Assembly: GCF_031456495.1 (NCBI RefSeq)
Contig: NZ_JAVDUW010000003.1
Location: forward strand, 682,001 to 746,000
Source of the DNA: Pedococcus sp031456495
GTDB taxonomy: Bacteria > Actinomycetota > Actinomycetes > Actinomycetales > Dermatophilaceae
Reading direction: 5' to 3'
DNA: 64,000 bases
How positions within the stretch are numbered: position 1 is the stretch's first letter; every line of letters starts with the position of its first letter. Shown here one piece after another: positions 8,847-17,228 of the stretch. Position numbers and translations under genes: made by a program. The notes under the pieces were generated by a model that was not told the DNA's origin, did no database searches, and worked only from the letters and a program-made list of their open reading frames with translations.

Positions 8847-9662
8847 TCAGCGCCCGCTCCGCACGCCCTCGGCGAGCTCGCCGACGAGCGACCGCAGTGC
8901 CTCGATGCCGGACTGCTCGTCGGGTGCGTCCGTGAGGCACCGCACCAGGGCGGAGCCCACGATGACCCCGTCCGCGTATGCCGCGACCTCCGCCGCCTGC
9001 GCGCCGCCGGAGACGCCGAGCCCGACGCACACGGGCTTGTCGGTCACGGCCTTGGTCCGCTCGACGACCACGCGGGCCGCGTCACCCATGGCGGTGCGGG
9101 CGCCGGTGACGCCCATGTGCGAGACGGCGTAGACGAAGCCGCGGCACTGCGCGGTGACGGCCGCGATCCGCTCCTCGGTGGAGCTGGGGGCGACCAGGAA
9201 GACGCGGTCGAGGCCCGTCTCGTCGCTCGCCGCGATCCACTCGCCCGCCTCGTCCGGGATGAGGTCTGGGGTGATCATGCCGGCGCCACCGGCGGCCGCG
9301 AGGTCGTGGGCGAAGCGTCGCGGGCCGTGCTTGAGCACGAGGTTCCAGTAGGACATCACGAGCGGGGGCGCCCCGGCGTCGCGCACCGCGCGGGTCGCCG
9401 TGAAGACGTCGCGGACGTGGACCCCGTGCTTGAGGGCCTGGTCGGCGGCATACGCGATGGTGGGGCCGTCCATGAGCGGGTCGCTGTAGGGGATGCCCAC
9501 CTCGACGATGTCGACGCCGGCCTCGACCATCGCCACCATGGCGGCGACGGAGCCCTCGACCGAGGGGAAGCCGACGGGCAGGTACCCGACGAGGGCGGCC
9601 CGGTTCTCCTCGCGGCAGCGGGCCAGGACCCCGCCCACCCCGATGTCGGTCGTCGTGCTCAC
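8847..9662 (-). CDS. trpA: Tryptophan synthase alpha chain
   Basis: 271 residues. TrpA splits indole-3-glycerol phosphate into indole and glyceraldehyde 3-phosphate and passes indole through a tunnel to TrpB. The TIM-barrel landmarks are present: VGYLPVGFPS, VDIVEVGIPYSDPLMDGPTI (catalytic Glu and Asp), and GVTGARTAM with VGLGVSGGAQ, which bind phosphate. The GTG start overlaps the trpB stop by 4 bases. Length is normal. trpD and a separate trpG are not in this window. Confidence 0.97.
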   Translation of the reverse strand: MSTTTDIGVGGVLARCREENRAALVGYLPVGFPSVEGSVAAMVAMVEAGVDIVEVGIPYSDPLMDGPTIAYAADQALKHGVHVRDVFTATRAVRDAGAPPLVMSYWNLVLKHGPRRFAHDLAAAGGAGMITPDLIPDEAGEWIAASDETGLDRVFLVAPSSTEERIAAVTAQCRGFVYAVSHMGVTGARTAMGDAARVVVERTKAVTDKPVCVGLGVSGGAQAAEVAAYADGVIVGSALVRCLTDAPDEQSGIEALRSLVGELAEGVRSGR

Positions 9663-10930
9663 AGCTGGGTCCTCCCGTCGCCCTCGGCGCGCGGCTCGTC
9701 GGCCGTGCCGCTCGGGACCGCGTCGCCGTCGATGAGGCCGAAGTATTCCGCGGCCGTGTGCATGTCCTTGTCGCCGCGGCCCGAGAGGTTGACGAGCAGC
9801 ACGGCGTCGGGGCCGAGCTCGCGGCCGACCTCGATGGCGCCGGCGAGGGCGTGCGCCGACTCGATCGCCGGGATGATCCCCTCGGTGCGGCAGAGCAGCT
9901 CGAAGGCGCGCATGGCCTGCTCGTCGGTGGCGTACCGGTACTCGGCGCGGCCGGTGTCCCGCAGCCAGGCGTGCTCGGGGCCCACGCTCGGGTAGTCGAG
10001 CCCGGCCGAGATCGAGTGGGACTCCAGCGTCTGGCCGTCGTCGTCCTGCATCAGGTAGCTGAACGTGCCGTGCAGGACGCCGGGCGAGCTGGCGGCGAAG
10101 CGGGCCGCGTGCCGACCGCCCGCGATGCCCTCCCCCCCGGCTTCGATGCCGATGAGGCGCACGTCGGTGTCGTCGAGGAAGCGGTGGAAGATGCCCATGG
10201 CGTTCGAGCCGCCGCCGACGCAGGCGAGCACGGCGTCGGGCAGCCGGCCCACGCTGTCGAGCACCTGGGCCCGCGCCTCGACGCCGATGATGCGGTGGAA
10301 GTCGCGCACCATCTCGGGGAACGGGTGCGGGCCGGTCACGGTCCCGAGGATGTAGTGGGTGTGACCGACGTTGGTCACCCAGTCGCGCATGGCCTCGTTG
10401 ATGGCGTCCTTGAGGGTGGCGCTGCCGGTGTCGACCGCGTGGACCTCGGCCCCCAGCATCCGCATGCGGGCGACGTTGAGCGCCTGCCGCTCGGTGTCGA
10501 CCTTGCCCATGTAGATGACGCACTCGAGCCCCATGAGCGCGGCGGCCGTGGCCGTGGCGACGCCGTGCTGACCGGCGCCGGTCTCGGCGATGACGCGGCT
10601 CTTGCCCATCCGCACGGTGAGCAGGGCCTGGGCCAGGACGTTGTTGATCTTGTGCGAACCGGTGTGGTTGAGGTCCTCGCGCTTGAGGATGACCCGGGCA
10701 CCGCCGGCGTGCTCGGCGAACCGCGGCACCTCGGTGATGATGCTGGGGCGACCGGTGTACGTGCGGTGCAGCCGCTCGAGCTCGCCGAGGAAGCCGGGGT
10801 CGACCATGGCCTTGCGACGGGCCTCGTCGAGCTCCTCCAGGGCGGGGATGAGCGCCTCGGGGACGTACCGGCCGCCGAAGTCGCCGAAGCGGCCCGGCCG
10901 CAGCACGGGGTGGGGTGTCAGGTCGGTCAC
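9659..10930 (-). CDS. trpB: Tryptophan synthase beta chain
   Basis: 423 residues. The pyridoxal-phosphate enzyme joins indole with serine to give tryptophan. The PLP lysine is in LNHTGSHKINN, followed by GAGQHGVATATAAALMG (the glutamate and helix facing the cofactor) and the phosphate-cup sequence CVGGGSNAMG. The GTG start at 10930 was chosen because GGAGGAG lies 7 bases upstream and the protein then begins directly before the conserved GRFGDFGGRYVPE segment; a longer in-frame N-terminus has no similarity to TrpB. The gene lies 22 bases after trpC and overlaps trpA by 4 bases. Confidence 0.97.
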   Translation of the reverse strand: MTDLTPHPVLRPGRFGDFGGRYVPEALIPALEELDEARRKAMVDPGFLGELERLHRTYTGRPSIITEVPRFAEHAGGARVILKREDLNHTGSHKINNVLAQALLTVRMGKSRVIAETGAGQHGVATATAAALMGLECVIYMGKVDTERQALNVARMRMLGAEVHAVDTGSATLKDAINEAMRDWVTNVGHTHYILGTVTGPHPFPEMVRDFHRIIGVEARAQVLDSVGRLPDAVLACVGGGSNAMGIFHRFLDDTDVRLIGIEAGGEGIAGGRHAARFAASSPGVLHGTFSYLMQDDDGQTLESHSISAGLDYPSVGPEHAWLRDTGRAEYRYATDEQAMRAFELLCRTEGIIPAIESAHALAGAIEVGRELGPDAVLLVNLSGRGDKDMHTAAEYFGLIDGDAVPSGTADEPRAEGDGRTQL

Positions 10931-10952
10931 AGCGGGTCTCCTCCGTGGCGGG

Positions 10953-11744
10953 TCACGCCGGCGCGCCCGCGGTGATGATGTCGTGCGCGGCCCGGCGCGG
11001 GTCGGCTCCGCGGACCAGCGCCTCCCCGACGAGGACGGCGTCGGCTCCCTCGGCGGCGTAGCGGGCCGCGTCCCGGGGGCCGGAGACGCCGGACTCCGCG
11101 ACCCTGACCACACCGTCCGGGACGAGCCCGGCGAGGCGGCCGAAGGTGTCGGGGTCGACGTCCAGGGTCTTGAGGTTGCGGGCGTTGACGCCCACGACGC
11201 TGGCGCCGGCGTCGAGCGCGCGCCGGGTCTCGTCCGCGTCGTGGACCTCCACGAGGGCGGTCATGCCGAGATCGCGGGCCAGCGCCTGCATCCGCACCAG
11301 GTCGGCCTGCTCCAGGGCGGCCACGATGAGCAGGATGATGTCCGCCCCGTGCGCGCGGGCCTCGAACAGCTGGTAGTCCTCGACCATGAAGTCCTTGCGC
11401 AGCACGGGGATCCGCACGGCTGCCCGGACCGCGTCGAGGTCGGCCAGCGACCCGCCGAAGCGGCGCTGCTCGGTCAGGACGCTCACCGCGGTCGCGCCAC
11501 CAGCCTCGTAGTCCGCGGCCAGCGCGGCCGGGTCGGCGATGGTGGCGAGCTCGCCCTTGCTCGGGCTGGACCGCTTGACCTCCGCGATGAGCGACAGGCC
11601 GGGCCGGCGCAGAGCCGACTCGGCGTCGAGGGCGGCGGGGACGTCGGAGGCGAGGCGCTCGACGACCTCCCGGGGTGTCGCGGCCACGCGTGCCGCGAGG
11701 TCCTCGCGCACGCCGGCGACGATCGCATCGAGGACGGTGGCCAT
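10953..11744 (-). CDS. trpC: Indole-3-glycerol phosphate synthase
   Basis: 263 residues. The enzyme closes the indole ring from carboxyphenylaminodeoxyribulose phosphate. SLIAEVKRSSPSKG (catalytic Lys and Ser-Pro-Ser phosphate contact), VLRKDFMVEDYQ, LVEVHDADE, VGVNARNLKTL and VAESGVSGP are all in the expected order. The ATG at 11744 has no Shine-Dalgarno sequence; TAGCCT (11752-11757) ends 7 bases before it, so trpC may have its own leaderless promoter inside the operon, 37 bases after the DUF2752 gene. Confidence 0.96.
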   Translation of the reverse strand: MATVLDAIVAGVREDLAARVAATPREVVERLASDVPAALDAESALRRPGLSLIAEVKRSSPSKGELATIADPAALAADYEAGGATAVSVLTEQRRFGGSLADLDAVRAAVRIPVLRKDFMVEDYQLFEARAHGADIILLIVAALEQADLVRMQALARDLGMTALVEVHDADETRRALDAGASVVGVNARNLKTLDVDPDTFGRLAGLVPDGVVRVAESGVSGPRDAARYAAEGADAVLVGEALVRGADPRRAAHDIITAGAPA

Positions 11745-11751
11745 GGACGAC

Positions 11752-11757
11752 AGGCTA
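11752..11757 (-). promoter_or_regulatory. Putative -10 box of an internal leaderless trpC promoter
   Basis: TAGCCT on the minus strand ends 7 bases before the trpC ATG, in the 37-base gap after the DUF2752 gene. No Shine-Dalgarno sequence is present. It would let trpC, trpB, trpA and the redox genes be transcribed apart from hisI-trpE. Inferred from spacing only. Confidence 0.45.
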
Positions 11758-11781
11758 ACCAGCGGGGCTGGGCGGACGGCG

Positions 11782-12201
11782 TCAGGGTCGCAGAACGGAC
11801 AGGGCGGGCAGCATGCGCAGCACCCCGAACGCGAGCAGGCCGAGGGCCCAGACCGGGCCGGCCACCGACAGCCGCGCCGCCCAGGCGGGCCGGCGACCGC
11901 GCGCGGCCGCCGCCAGCCACGAGACGTAGGCCACGGCGACGAGGAACGCCGTGCCCACGGCATACGCGTTGCTGGACAGAGCCGCGGCGAGGTGCCCGGT
12001 GAGCAGGTCCTGGGTCGCCCGCAGGCCGCCGCACGCCGGGCACGGCACCCCGGTGACCAGCAGGAAGGGGCACACGCCCCACGAGCCGGGCTGGTGCGGG
12101 TCGCGCAGCAGCAGGGCGGCCGCGAGGGCCGCTCCCCCGGCGCCCACCAGCAGCGGGGCCCGCACGCCGGCGGGCGCCACGCTGCGGGTGGCGACGCTCA
12201 C
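11782..12201 (-). CDS. DUF2752 membrane protein with CPACGG motif
   Basis: 139 residues with three or four hydrophobic segments. The segment GVCPFLLVTGVPCPACGG is typical of DUF2752: a first Cys, then the C-P-A-C-G-G motif near a membrane boundary, able to bind metal or form a disulfide. The function is unknown. The gene starts (GTG) 4 bases after the HGxxAAW gene and lies inside the trp operon, as in other actinobacteria. Its cysteine motif and the MauE/DsbA pair downstream suggest a shared thiol theme, which is inference. Confidence 0.8.
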   Translation of the reverse strand: MSVATRSVAPAGVRAPLLVGAGGAALAAALLLRDPHQPGSWGVCPFLLVTGVPCPACGGLRATQDLLTGHLAAALSSNAYAVGTAFLVAVAYVSWLAAAARGRRPAWAARLSVAGPVWALGLLAFGVLRMLPALSVLRP

Positions 12202-12205
12202 GGGG

Positions 12206-12460
12206 TCAGTGGATGCCGAGCTCGGGCTTGGTGGTGTCGGGCGAGTCGGGGCCGACGACCGTCTTCGCGCCGTAGCCGGCCATGGAGAGGACCTTGCCCG
12301 CGACGGCGCCGACGAGGCAGATCACGATGCCCACGACGAACAGCGCGACGTTGGCGATGGCGACGGCCACGGACGCCAGGGCGCTCCCGACGAGGATGAC
12401 GCCCACCCCGGTCCAGGCGGCGATGCTGTGGCCGTGGTCTTCGTGGACTTCTTCTGCCAT
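12206..12460 (-). CDS. Small trp-operon membrane protein (HGxxAAWTG family)
   Basis: 84 residues beginning MAEEVHEDHGHSIAAWTGVG, then two strongly hydrophobic helices (about 15-35 and 40-62) and a short polar tail. The HGHSIAAWTG box is typical of a small conserved actinobacterial family (DUF6704-like) found beside trpE and trpC. No biochemical function is known. The ATG at 12460 is the only start that leaves the conserved box near the N-terminus. The gene sits 52 bases after the TIGR02234 gene and 4 bases before DUF2752. Confidence 0.8.
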   Translation of the reverse strand: MAEEVHEDHGHSIAAWTGVGVILVGSALASVAVAIANVALFVVGIVICLVGAVAGKVLSMAGYGAKTVVGPDSPDTTKPELGIH

Positions 12461-12512
12461 GGGGCTCGGGCTCCTGGAGGTCGTGGTGCTGCTGGGTACT
12501 GGTGCCATTGTG

Positions 12513-13112
12513 TCAGGTGGTCCGGGTGTCGTCGCGCGCCGTCGGGTCCTCGCCGGCGTCCAGGCGGTCCCAGTCGGTGCCCACGCGCTGGCCGCGGGGT
12601 CCTGCCGTGGTGGTCGGCGTCTCGTACCGCGCGCCGAGGCCGCGCCAGCCCGGTGCACCGACCCACCCGCCGACCGCTGCCACGAGCAGCAGCACGCAGG
12701 CCACGAGGTCGACCCACGGCCACGCCGTCGCGGTCGAGTGGGTCTCGAGCGTGCCGGTGCGGCCGGCGCTGCGGGCGGCCACGGACCCCAGGGCCCCCGA
12801 CGGGTCGAACGCGACCTGCGCCACCACGAACCCCTCGGCGATGGCCGCCAGCGCGACCACCGCGAGGGTGATCCGCCGCAGGACCGGCCCGCTGGTGGTG
12901 CTGGCGACGGCTGCCGCGAGGGCGACCAGCGCCAGGGCGACGACGCCCGAGGCGACCTCGGTGCCGGTGGCGTCGATGCGGCTGGCGCCGAGGACCGCGT
13001 CGTCGACGGTGCCGGACACCCAGGTGCGGCCGCCGCTGGCGAGCAGGACGAGGGACGCGACGAGGGCCAGCAGGACGACGAAGGGCTTGCCCGTGGGGCG
13101 CAGCCGCCTCAT
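12513..13112 (-). CDS. Trp-region conserved membrane protein (TIGR02234 type)
   Basis: 199 residues. Four hydrophobic segments are visible (about 10-27, 50-70, 80-98 and 130-152), with an extracytoplasmic loop after the first helix containing GGRTWVSGTVDDAVLGAS. These features and the place directly after trpE match the tryptophan-associated membrane family TIGR02234 of actinobacteria. Its role is unknown; the fixed linkage suggests a link with tryptophan or indole handling. The polar C-terminal tail of about 45 residues is rich in Thr, Arg and Asp. The ATG overlaps the trpE stop by 4 bases. Confidence 0.82.
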   Translation of the reverse strand: MRRLRPTGKPFVVLLALVASLVLLASGGRTWVSGTVDDAVLGASRIDATGTEVASGVVALALVALAAAVASTTSGPVLRRITLAVVALAAIAEGFVVAQVAFDPSGALGSVAARSAGRTGTLETHSTATAWPWVDLVACVLLLVAAVGGWVGAPGWRGLGARYETPTTTAGPRGQRVGTDWDRLDAGEDPTARDDTRTT

Positions 13113-14668
13113 CGGACGGTCCGCAGGGCCGAGGCGGTGGCGACCGCGCGCAGGGCGGCGGCCGCCTTGTTGACCGTCTCCTCGTACTCCGTGGTGGGCA
13201 CGGAGTCGGCGACGATGCCCGCTCCCGCCTGGACGTGCGCGGTGCCGTCCTTGACGAGGGCGGTCCGGATCGCGATGGCCATGTCGAGGTCTCCGTGGAA
13301 GTCGAGGTAGCCGACGACGCCGCCGTAGACGCCGCGCCGGCTGGGTTCGTAGTGCTCGATGAGGCTGAGGGCGCGCGGCTTCGGGGCGCCGGACAGCGTG
13401 CCGGCCGGGAACGTCGCCCGCAGGACGTCGTATGCCGTGCAGCCGGGCCGGATGTCCCCCACCACCGTGGACTCGAGGTGCGTCACGTGCGAGTAGCGGC
13501 GGACGTTCATGAACTCGACGACGTCGACCGTCCCCGGCTCGCAGACCCGCTGGAGGTCGTTGCGCCCGAGGTCGACGAGCATGACGTGCTCGGACCGCTC
13601 CTTGGGGTCGGCGAGCAGGTCCTCGGCGAGCGCGAGGTCCTCCTCCGGCGTCTTGCCGCGGGGCCGGGACCCGGCGATGGGGTGGGTGATGGCGCGGCGG
13701 CCGGTCACCTTGACGAGGGCCTCGGGCGAGGACCCGACGACGTCGTACGAGCCGCCGTCGGGGTGCGGCAGCCGCAGCAGGTACATGTACGGGCTGGGGT
13801 TGTTGGTGCGCAGCGCGCGGTACACGTCGAGCGCGTCGGCCGGGCAGGGCGTGGAGAACCGCTGGGACAGGACCACCTGGAACACCTCGCCGGCGCGGAT
13901 GTCCTCCTTGGCGTCCTGGACCATCTGCTCGAAGTACGTCTGGGTGGTGTTGCTGGTGACGCCCTGCCGCGCGCGCTCGAAGGCGTCCCGGTCGACGGTC
14001 GCGACGGTGGACGGGGCCGCGGCGGCCAGGTCGGCGGTCATCGCGTCGAGCCGGTCGACCGCGTCGGCCCACGCCTGCTCGACCCGCTCGTCAGTCGCGT
14101 CGTAGTTGACGGCGTTCGCCACGAGCAGCAGCGACCCGTCGGCGTGGTCGAGCACGGCCAGGTCGGTGGCGAGCATCATCGCCAGCTCGGGCACGTGGAG
14201 GACGTCGGGGTTGGTGTCGGGGACCTTCTCCCAGCGGCGGACGGCGTCGTAGGTGATGGCCCCGACCATGCCGCCGGTGAGCGGGGGCAGTCCCTCGACC
14301 GGCTCGGTCGCGAGCGCTGCCACGGTGTCCCGCAGCGCCTCGAGCGGGTTGCCGTCGGTGGGCACTCCGACGGGTGGCTCGCCCAGCCACAGGGCCTCGC
14401 CGCCGCGCTCGGTCAGCGTGGCGCGGCTCGCGGCGCCCACGATCGAGTACCTCGACCAGACCCCACCGTGCTCGGCGGACTCGAGCAGGAAGGTGCCCGG
14501 CCGGTTCTTGGCGAGCTTGCGGTAGACCCCGACCGGGGTCTCGGCATCGGCCATGAGGCGGCGCACCACCGGGATCACGCGCCGGTCCTGGGCGAGCACC
14601 GAGAAGGTCTCCAGGCTCGGCCAGGTGGCACCGAACGCGAGGTCCGGGGTGACGTCACTCACCGGCAT
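13109..14668 (-). CDS. trpE: Anthranilate synthase component I
   Basis: 519 residues. TrpE makes anthranilate from chorismate with ammonia from TrpG, committing chorismate to tryptophan. The feedback site near the N-terminus (LLESAEHGGVWSRYSIVG) is present. The chorismate-binding domain shows FQVVLSQRF, SPYMYLLRLP, PIAGSRPRGKT, LVDLGRNDLQRV and FPAGTLSGAPKPRA, all expected. The ATG at 14668 lies inside hisI, so the genes overlap by 14 bases. No leader peptide or attenuator was seen in front of it, since hisI occupies that space. Confidence 0.97.
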   Translation of the reverse strand: MPVSDVTPDLAFGATWPSLETFSVLAQDRRVIPVVRRLMADAETPVGVYRKLAKNRPGTFLLESAEHGGVWSRYSIVGAASRATLTERGGEALWLGEPPVGVPTDGNPLEALRDTVAALATEPVEGLPPLTGGMVGAITYDAVRRWEKVPDTNPDVLHVPELAMMLATDLAVLDHADGSLLLVANAVNYDATDERVEQAWADAVDRLDAMTADLAAAAPSTVATVDRDAFERARQGVTSNTTQTYFEQMVQDAKEDIRAGEVFQVVLSQRFSTPCPADALDVYRALRTNNPSPYMYLLRLPHPDGGSYDVVGSSPEALVKVTGRRAITHPIAGSRPRGKTPEEDLALAEDLLADPKERSEHVMLVDLGRNDLQRVCEPGTVDVVEFMNVRRYSHVTHLESTVVGDIRPGCTAYDVLRATFPAGTLSGAPKPRALSLIEHYEPSRRGVYGGVVGYLDFHGDLDMAIAIRTALVKDGTAHVQAGAGIVADSVPTTEYEETVNKAAAALRAVATASALRTVR

Positions 14669-15023
14669 ACGGCCTCGCCCCGAGGTCGCCCTCGTCGAAG
14701 CAGGTGCGCGCGCCGGTGTGGCAGGCGGCGCCGACCTGGTCGACCCGCACGAGGAGCGCGTCGCCGTCGCAGTCGAGCGCCACCGACTGGACCCGCTGGT
14801 GGTGGCCGCTCGTGTCCCCCTTGCGCCAGTACTCCTCGCGGCTGCGCGACCAGAAGGTCACGCGGCCCTCGGTGAGGGTCCGGCGCAGCGCCTCGTCGTC
14901 CATCCAGCCGAGCATCAGCACCTCGCCGGTGTCGTGCTGCTGGACGACCGCGGCGACCAGGCCGTGGGCGTCGCGCTTGAGGCGGTCGGCGATGGCGGGG
15001 TCGAGGGCGGCAGGTGGAGTCAC
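14655..15023 (-). CDS. hisI: Phosphoribosyl-AMP cyclohydrolase
   Basis: 122 residues. The enzyme opens the adenine ring of phosphoribosyl-AMP in histidine synthesis. Core motifs are VLMLGWMDDEAL, FWSRSREEYWRKGDTSGHHQ, and the zinc and magnesium ligands in LDCDGDALLVRVDQVGAACH and GARTCF. It is the single-domain form; the HisE activity is encoded separately at 60310-60573. The GTG start has no Shine-Dalgarno sequence but CACAAT (15030-15035) ends 6 bases upstream, suggesting a leaderless transcript. It heads the hisI-trpE-trp run and overlaps trpE by 14 bases. Confidence 0.96.
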   Translation of the reverse strand: MTPPAALDPAIADRLKRDAHGLVAAVVQQHDTGEVLMLGWMDDEALRRTLTEGRVTFWSRSREEYWRKGDTSGHHQRVQSVALDCDGDALLVRVDQVGAACHTGARTCFDEGDLGARPYAGE

Positions 15024-15029
15024 CCCGCC

Positions 15030-15035
15030 ATTGTG
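15030..15035 (-). promoter_or_regulatory. Putative -10 box of a leaderless hisI-trp operon promoter
   Basis: CACAAT on the minus strand is followed by GGCGGG and then the hisI GTG at 15023. The 6-base spacing puts the predicted transcript start at the start codon. It would be the main promoter of the hisI-trpE-trpC-trpB-trpA run. Confidence 0.5.
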
Positions 15036-15084
15036 CCGGGTCGGCCGGTGGCTCCCGACGCCGCACCGCGGTGCGGACCGGTCC

Positions 15085-15828
15085 CTACGGCAGCGTTGAC
15101 GCGGGGACGAGGGTGAGCTCGTTGCCGTCGGGATCGGCGAGGACCAGGCGGCCGTCCGGCCCGGGCGCGGTGTCCCGTGCCGTGGCACCGAGGGACACGA
15201 GGCGCTGGACTGCCGCGGCGAGGTCGCTGTCGGGGGCGACCAGCTCGAGGTGCTGGCGGTTCCGGCCCACCTTGGGGTCGACCGGCGGGCCGCCCCAGGA
15301 GATGTTGGTGCTGCCGCCGCGGGCGCGGATCGAGGTCTCCTCGTCCTGGTCCCACACCAGCGGCCAGCCGAGGGCCGCGCTCCAGAACTGCCCCACCGCA
15401 CGCGTGCCGTCGCACGTCACCTCGGCCAGGAAGCCGCACTCGGCAAGGAACCGGTTGCCGGGCTCGAGGACGCAGAAGTCGTTGCCCTCCGGGTCCTCCA
15501 GCACGACATGGCCCTCCTCCGGGAGCTGGCCGACGTCGAGGTGACGGGCCCCGAGCCCCAGCGCCCGCTCGACGACCGAGGACTGGTCGGCGTCGGACGT
15601 GCTCGTGAGGTGCAGGTGCAGCCGGTTGCGCACGACCTTGGGCGCCTGCGCGGGCTCGAACCGCAGCCGGAAGCCGGTCGGCTCGGTCGGGACCAGCTCG
15701 ACGCCGTCGTCGGCTGCCGATTCGCCGGCGGTCCGGTCCTGGTCCCAGCCGAGCAGCGCGCCCCAGAAGCGGCCCAGCGCGGCCGGGTCCTCTGCGTCGA
15801 AGCACAGCGCCCGCAGCTCGGTGGCCAT
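15085..15828 (-). CDS. VOC family protein with two glyoxalase-like domains
   Basis: 247 residues made of two similar halves (about 1-120 and 125-247), each with the vicinal-oxygen-chelate pattern: LCFDAEDPAALGRFWGALLGW opens the first, and RAVGQFWSAALGWPL the second, each ending with a LEDPEGNDFCVLEPG or LADPDGNELTLVPAS strand. The family includes glyoxalases, dioxygenases and antibiotic-binding proteins, so the substrate cannot be named. The ATG at 15828 is preceded by AGGGGA. The gene stands alone, 61 bases before hisI in the same direction, and divergent to the epimerase gene. Confidence 0.85.
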   Translation of the reverse strand: MATELRALCFDAEDPAALGRFWGALLGWDQDRTAGESAADDGVELVPTEPTGFRLRFEPAQAPKVVRNRLHLHLTSTSDADQSSVVERALGLGARHLDVGQLPEEGHVVLEDPEGNDFCVLEPGNRFLAECGFLAEVTCDGTRAVGQFWSAALGWPLVWDQDEETSIRARGGSTNISWGGPPVDPKVGRNRQHLELVAPDSDLAAAVQRLVSLGATARDTAPGPDGRLVLADPDGNELTLVPASTLP

Positions 15829-15945
15829 GGTGGTCCCCTCTCCCTCGCCCTGCCGACGGTGCGGCGCAGGCCCGTCCGACGACGCTAGGTGGCCCGCGCC
15901 CGCCGGGGCAACGAGTTTTGCCGTCCGTGGGTAGCGTGGCGACGC

Positions 15946-16773
15946 ATGCGGGTGTGGGTGAGCGGTTCGGAGGGCAGGCTCGGCGCGGAGGTGTGCCGGC
16001 AGCTGCCGGCCGCCGGCCACGAGGTGGTGGGGGCTGACGTCGACGGCGCGTCGTCGGCGAGGGTCGACCTCCTCGACCCCGCGGCGGTGGCCCGCTCCCT
16101 GGCCGGCTGCGACGCGGTCGTCCACTGTGCCGGCATACCGAGCCCCGAGGACGTGGACCCGATCGACCTCGTGCGGACGAACGCCCTGACGACGTTCACG
16201 GCGCTCGAGCAGGCCTGGGCCGCGGGGATCCGCACGGCCGTCCTCGCCTCCAGCGGGGCCATCTACGGGACCGCGTTCTCCCCCGAGCCGCTCACCCAGC
16301 CCTACGTCCCGGTCGACGAGGACAGCCCGCTGCAGTACCTCGACCCGTACGCCCTCACCAAGGACCTGCTCGAGCGGATGGGGCAGATGTACGCGCGCCG
16401 GGGCATGACCGTGACCGCCCTGCGGTTGCACTGGATCCTGTCGCGGCAGGAGGTGCTCGACCTCGTCGACGAGGTGCCGGAGGCGGAGGGGGCGCGGAAC
16501 CTGTGGGGGTACGTCGACCTCGCGGACGCGGCCCGCGCCTGCCTGCTCGCCCTCGACCCGCGGCCGGAGCACTCGGGCTACGAGGCGGTCCTCGTCGCCT
16601 CGGACGAGACGCGGGTCAGGCGGCCGGTCGAGGAGCTGCTGCGCGAGCACTTCCCGGACACCGAGGTCCGTGCGCCGCTGACCGGGACGGCCGGGGCGTT
16701 CGACTGCTCGCGGGCCGAGCGGGTGCTCGGGTGGCGACCGACGTCCCGGTGGCGGGAGCCGGACCGGGCGTAG
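15946..16773 (+). CDS. NAD(P)-dependent epimerase/dehydratase family protein
   Basis: 275 residues of the extended short-chain dehydrogenase type. The N-terminal GSEGRLGAEVC is the nucleotide-binding G-x-x-G-x-L-G loop, VVHCAGIPSPED is the NAG-like strand, SSGAIYG holds the catalytic Ser, and YALTK near residue 142 is the Y-x-x-x-K pair. Such enzymes act on nucleotide sugars or related hydroxy compounds; the substrate is not evident. The ATG at 15946 has no Shine-Dalgarno sequence; TAGCGT ends 8 bases before it. It converges with the VOC gene at 16830. Confidence 0.87.
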   Translation: MRVWVSGSEGRLGAEVCRQLPAAGHEVVGADVDGASSARVDLLDPAAVARSLAGCDAVVHCAGIPSPEDVDPIDLVRTNALTTFTALEQAWAAGIRTAVLASSGAIYGTAFSPEPLTQPYVPVDEDSPLQYLDPYALTKDLLERMGQMYARRGMTVTALRLHWILSRQEVLDLVDEVPEAEGARNLWGYVDLADAARACLLALDPRPEHSGYEAVLVASDETRVRRPVEELLREHFPDTEVRAPLTGTAGAFDCSRAERVLGWRPTSRWREPDRA

Positions 16774-16829
16774 ACCGGGCGTCCGCAGTCACAGCCGGTC
16801 ACCGCGCACCTGGCCGGTCGATCGAGGCC

Positions 16830-17228
16830 CTAGTCCGCCGCCGGCTTCGGGGCGATCAGCTGGACGAGGTTGCCGCAGGTGTCGTCGAGCACCGCGACCA
16901 CGGCCGGGCCGATGTCGGTCGGCGGCTGCGTGAACCGCACCCCCAGCCCGGTGAGCCGCTCGTGCTCGGCGGCCATGTCCTCGACGGCGAACTGCACCGC
17001 CGGTATGCCGTCGGCGACCAGCGCCGCGCGGTAGGGCCCGACCGCAGGGTGGCCCGAGGGCTCGAGCAGCAGCTCCGGTCCGTCGGGGTCCTCCGACGAG
17101 ACCACGGTGAGCCAGGAGTCCTCGCCGAGCGGGATGTCGTGGCGCAGGGTGAAGCCGAGCCTCGAGGTGTAGAAGTCGAGAGCGGCCCGCTGGTCGTCGA
17201 CGTGGATGCTGGTCAGGCGGATCCTCAT
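16830..17228 (-). CDS. Single-domain VOC (glyoxalase/bleomycin resistance-like) protein
   Basis: 132 residues with one VOC domain. It starts RLTSIHVDDQRAALDFYTSR, continues with LRHDIPLGEDSWLTVVS and LLLEPSGHPAVG, and ends with VLDDTCGNLVQLIAPK, where the final strand would supply a metal ligand in active members. The function cannot be told from sequence: detoxification, resistance or binding are all possible. The ATG overlaps the stop of the Imm5-like gene by 4 bases, so the two are made together. Confidence 0.87.
   Translation of the reverse strand: MRIRLTSIHVDDQRAALDFYTSRLGFTLRHDIPLGEDSWLTVVSSEDPDGPELLLEPSGHPAVGPYRAALVADGIPAVQFAVEDMAAEHERLTGLGVRFTQPPTDIGPAVVAVLDDTCGNLVQLIAPKPAAD

Noticed and set aside
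16774..16829. Strong terminator between the epimerase and VOC genes
   Set aside because: Only short imperfect inverted repeats are visible in this 56-base convergent gap; not enough to call.
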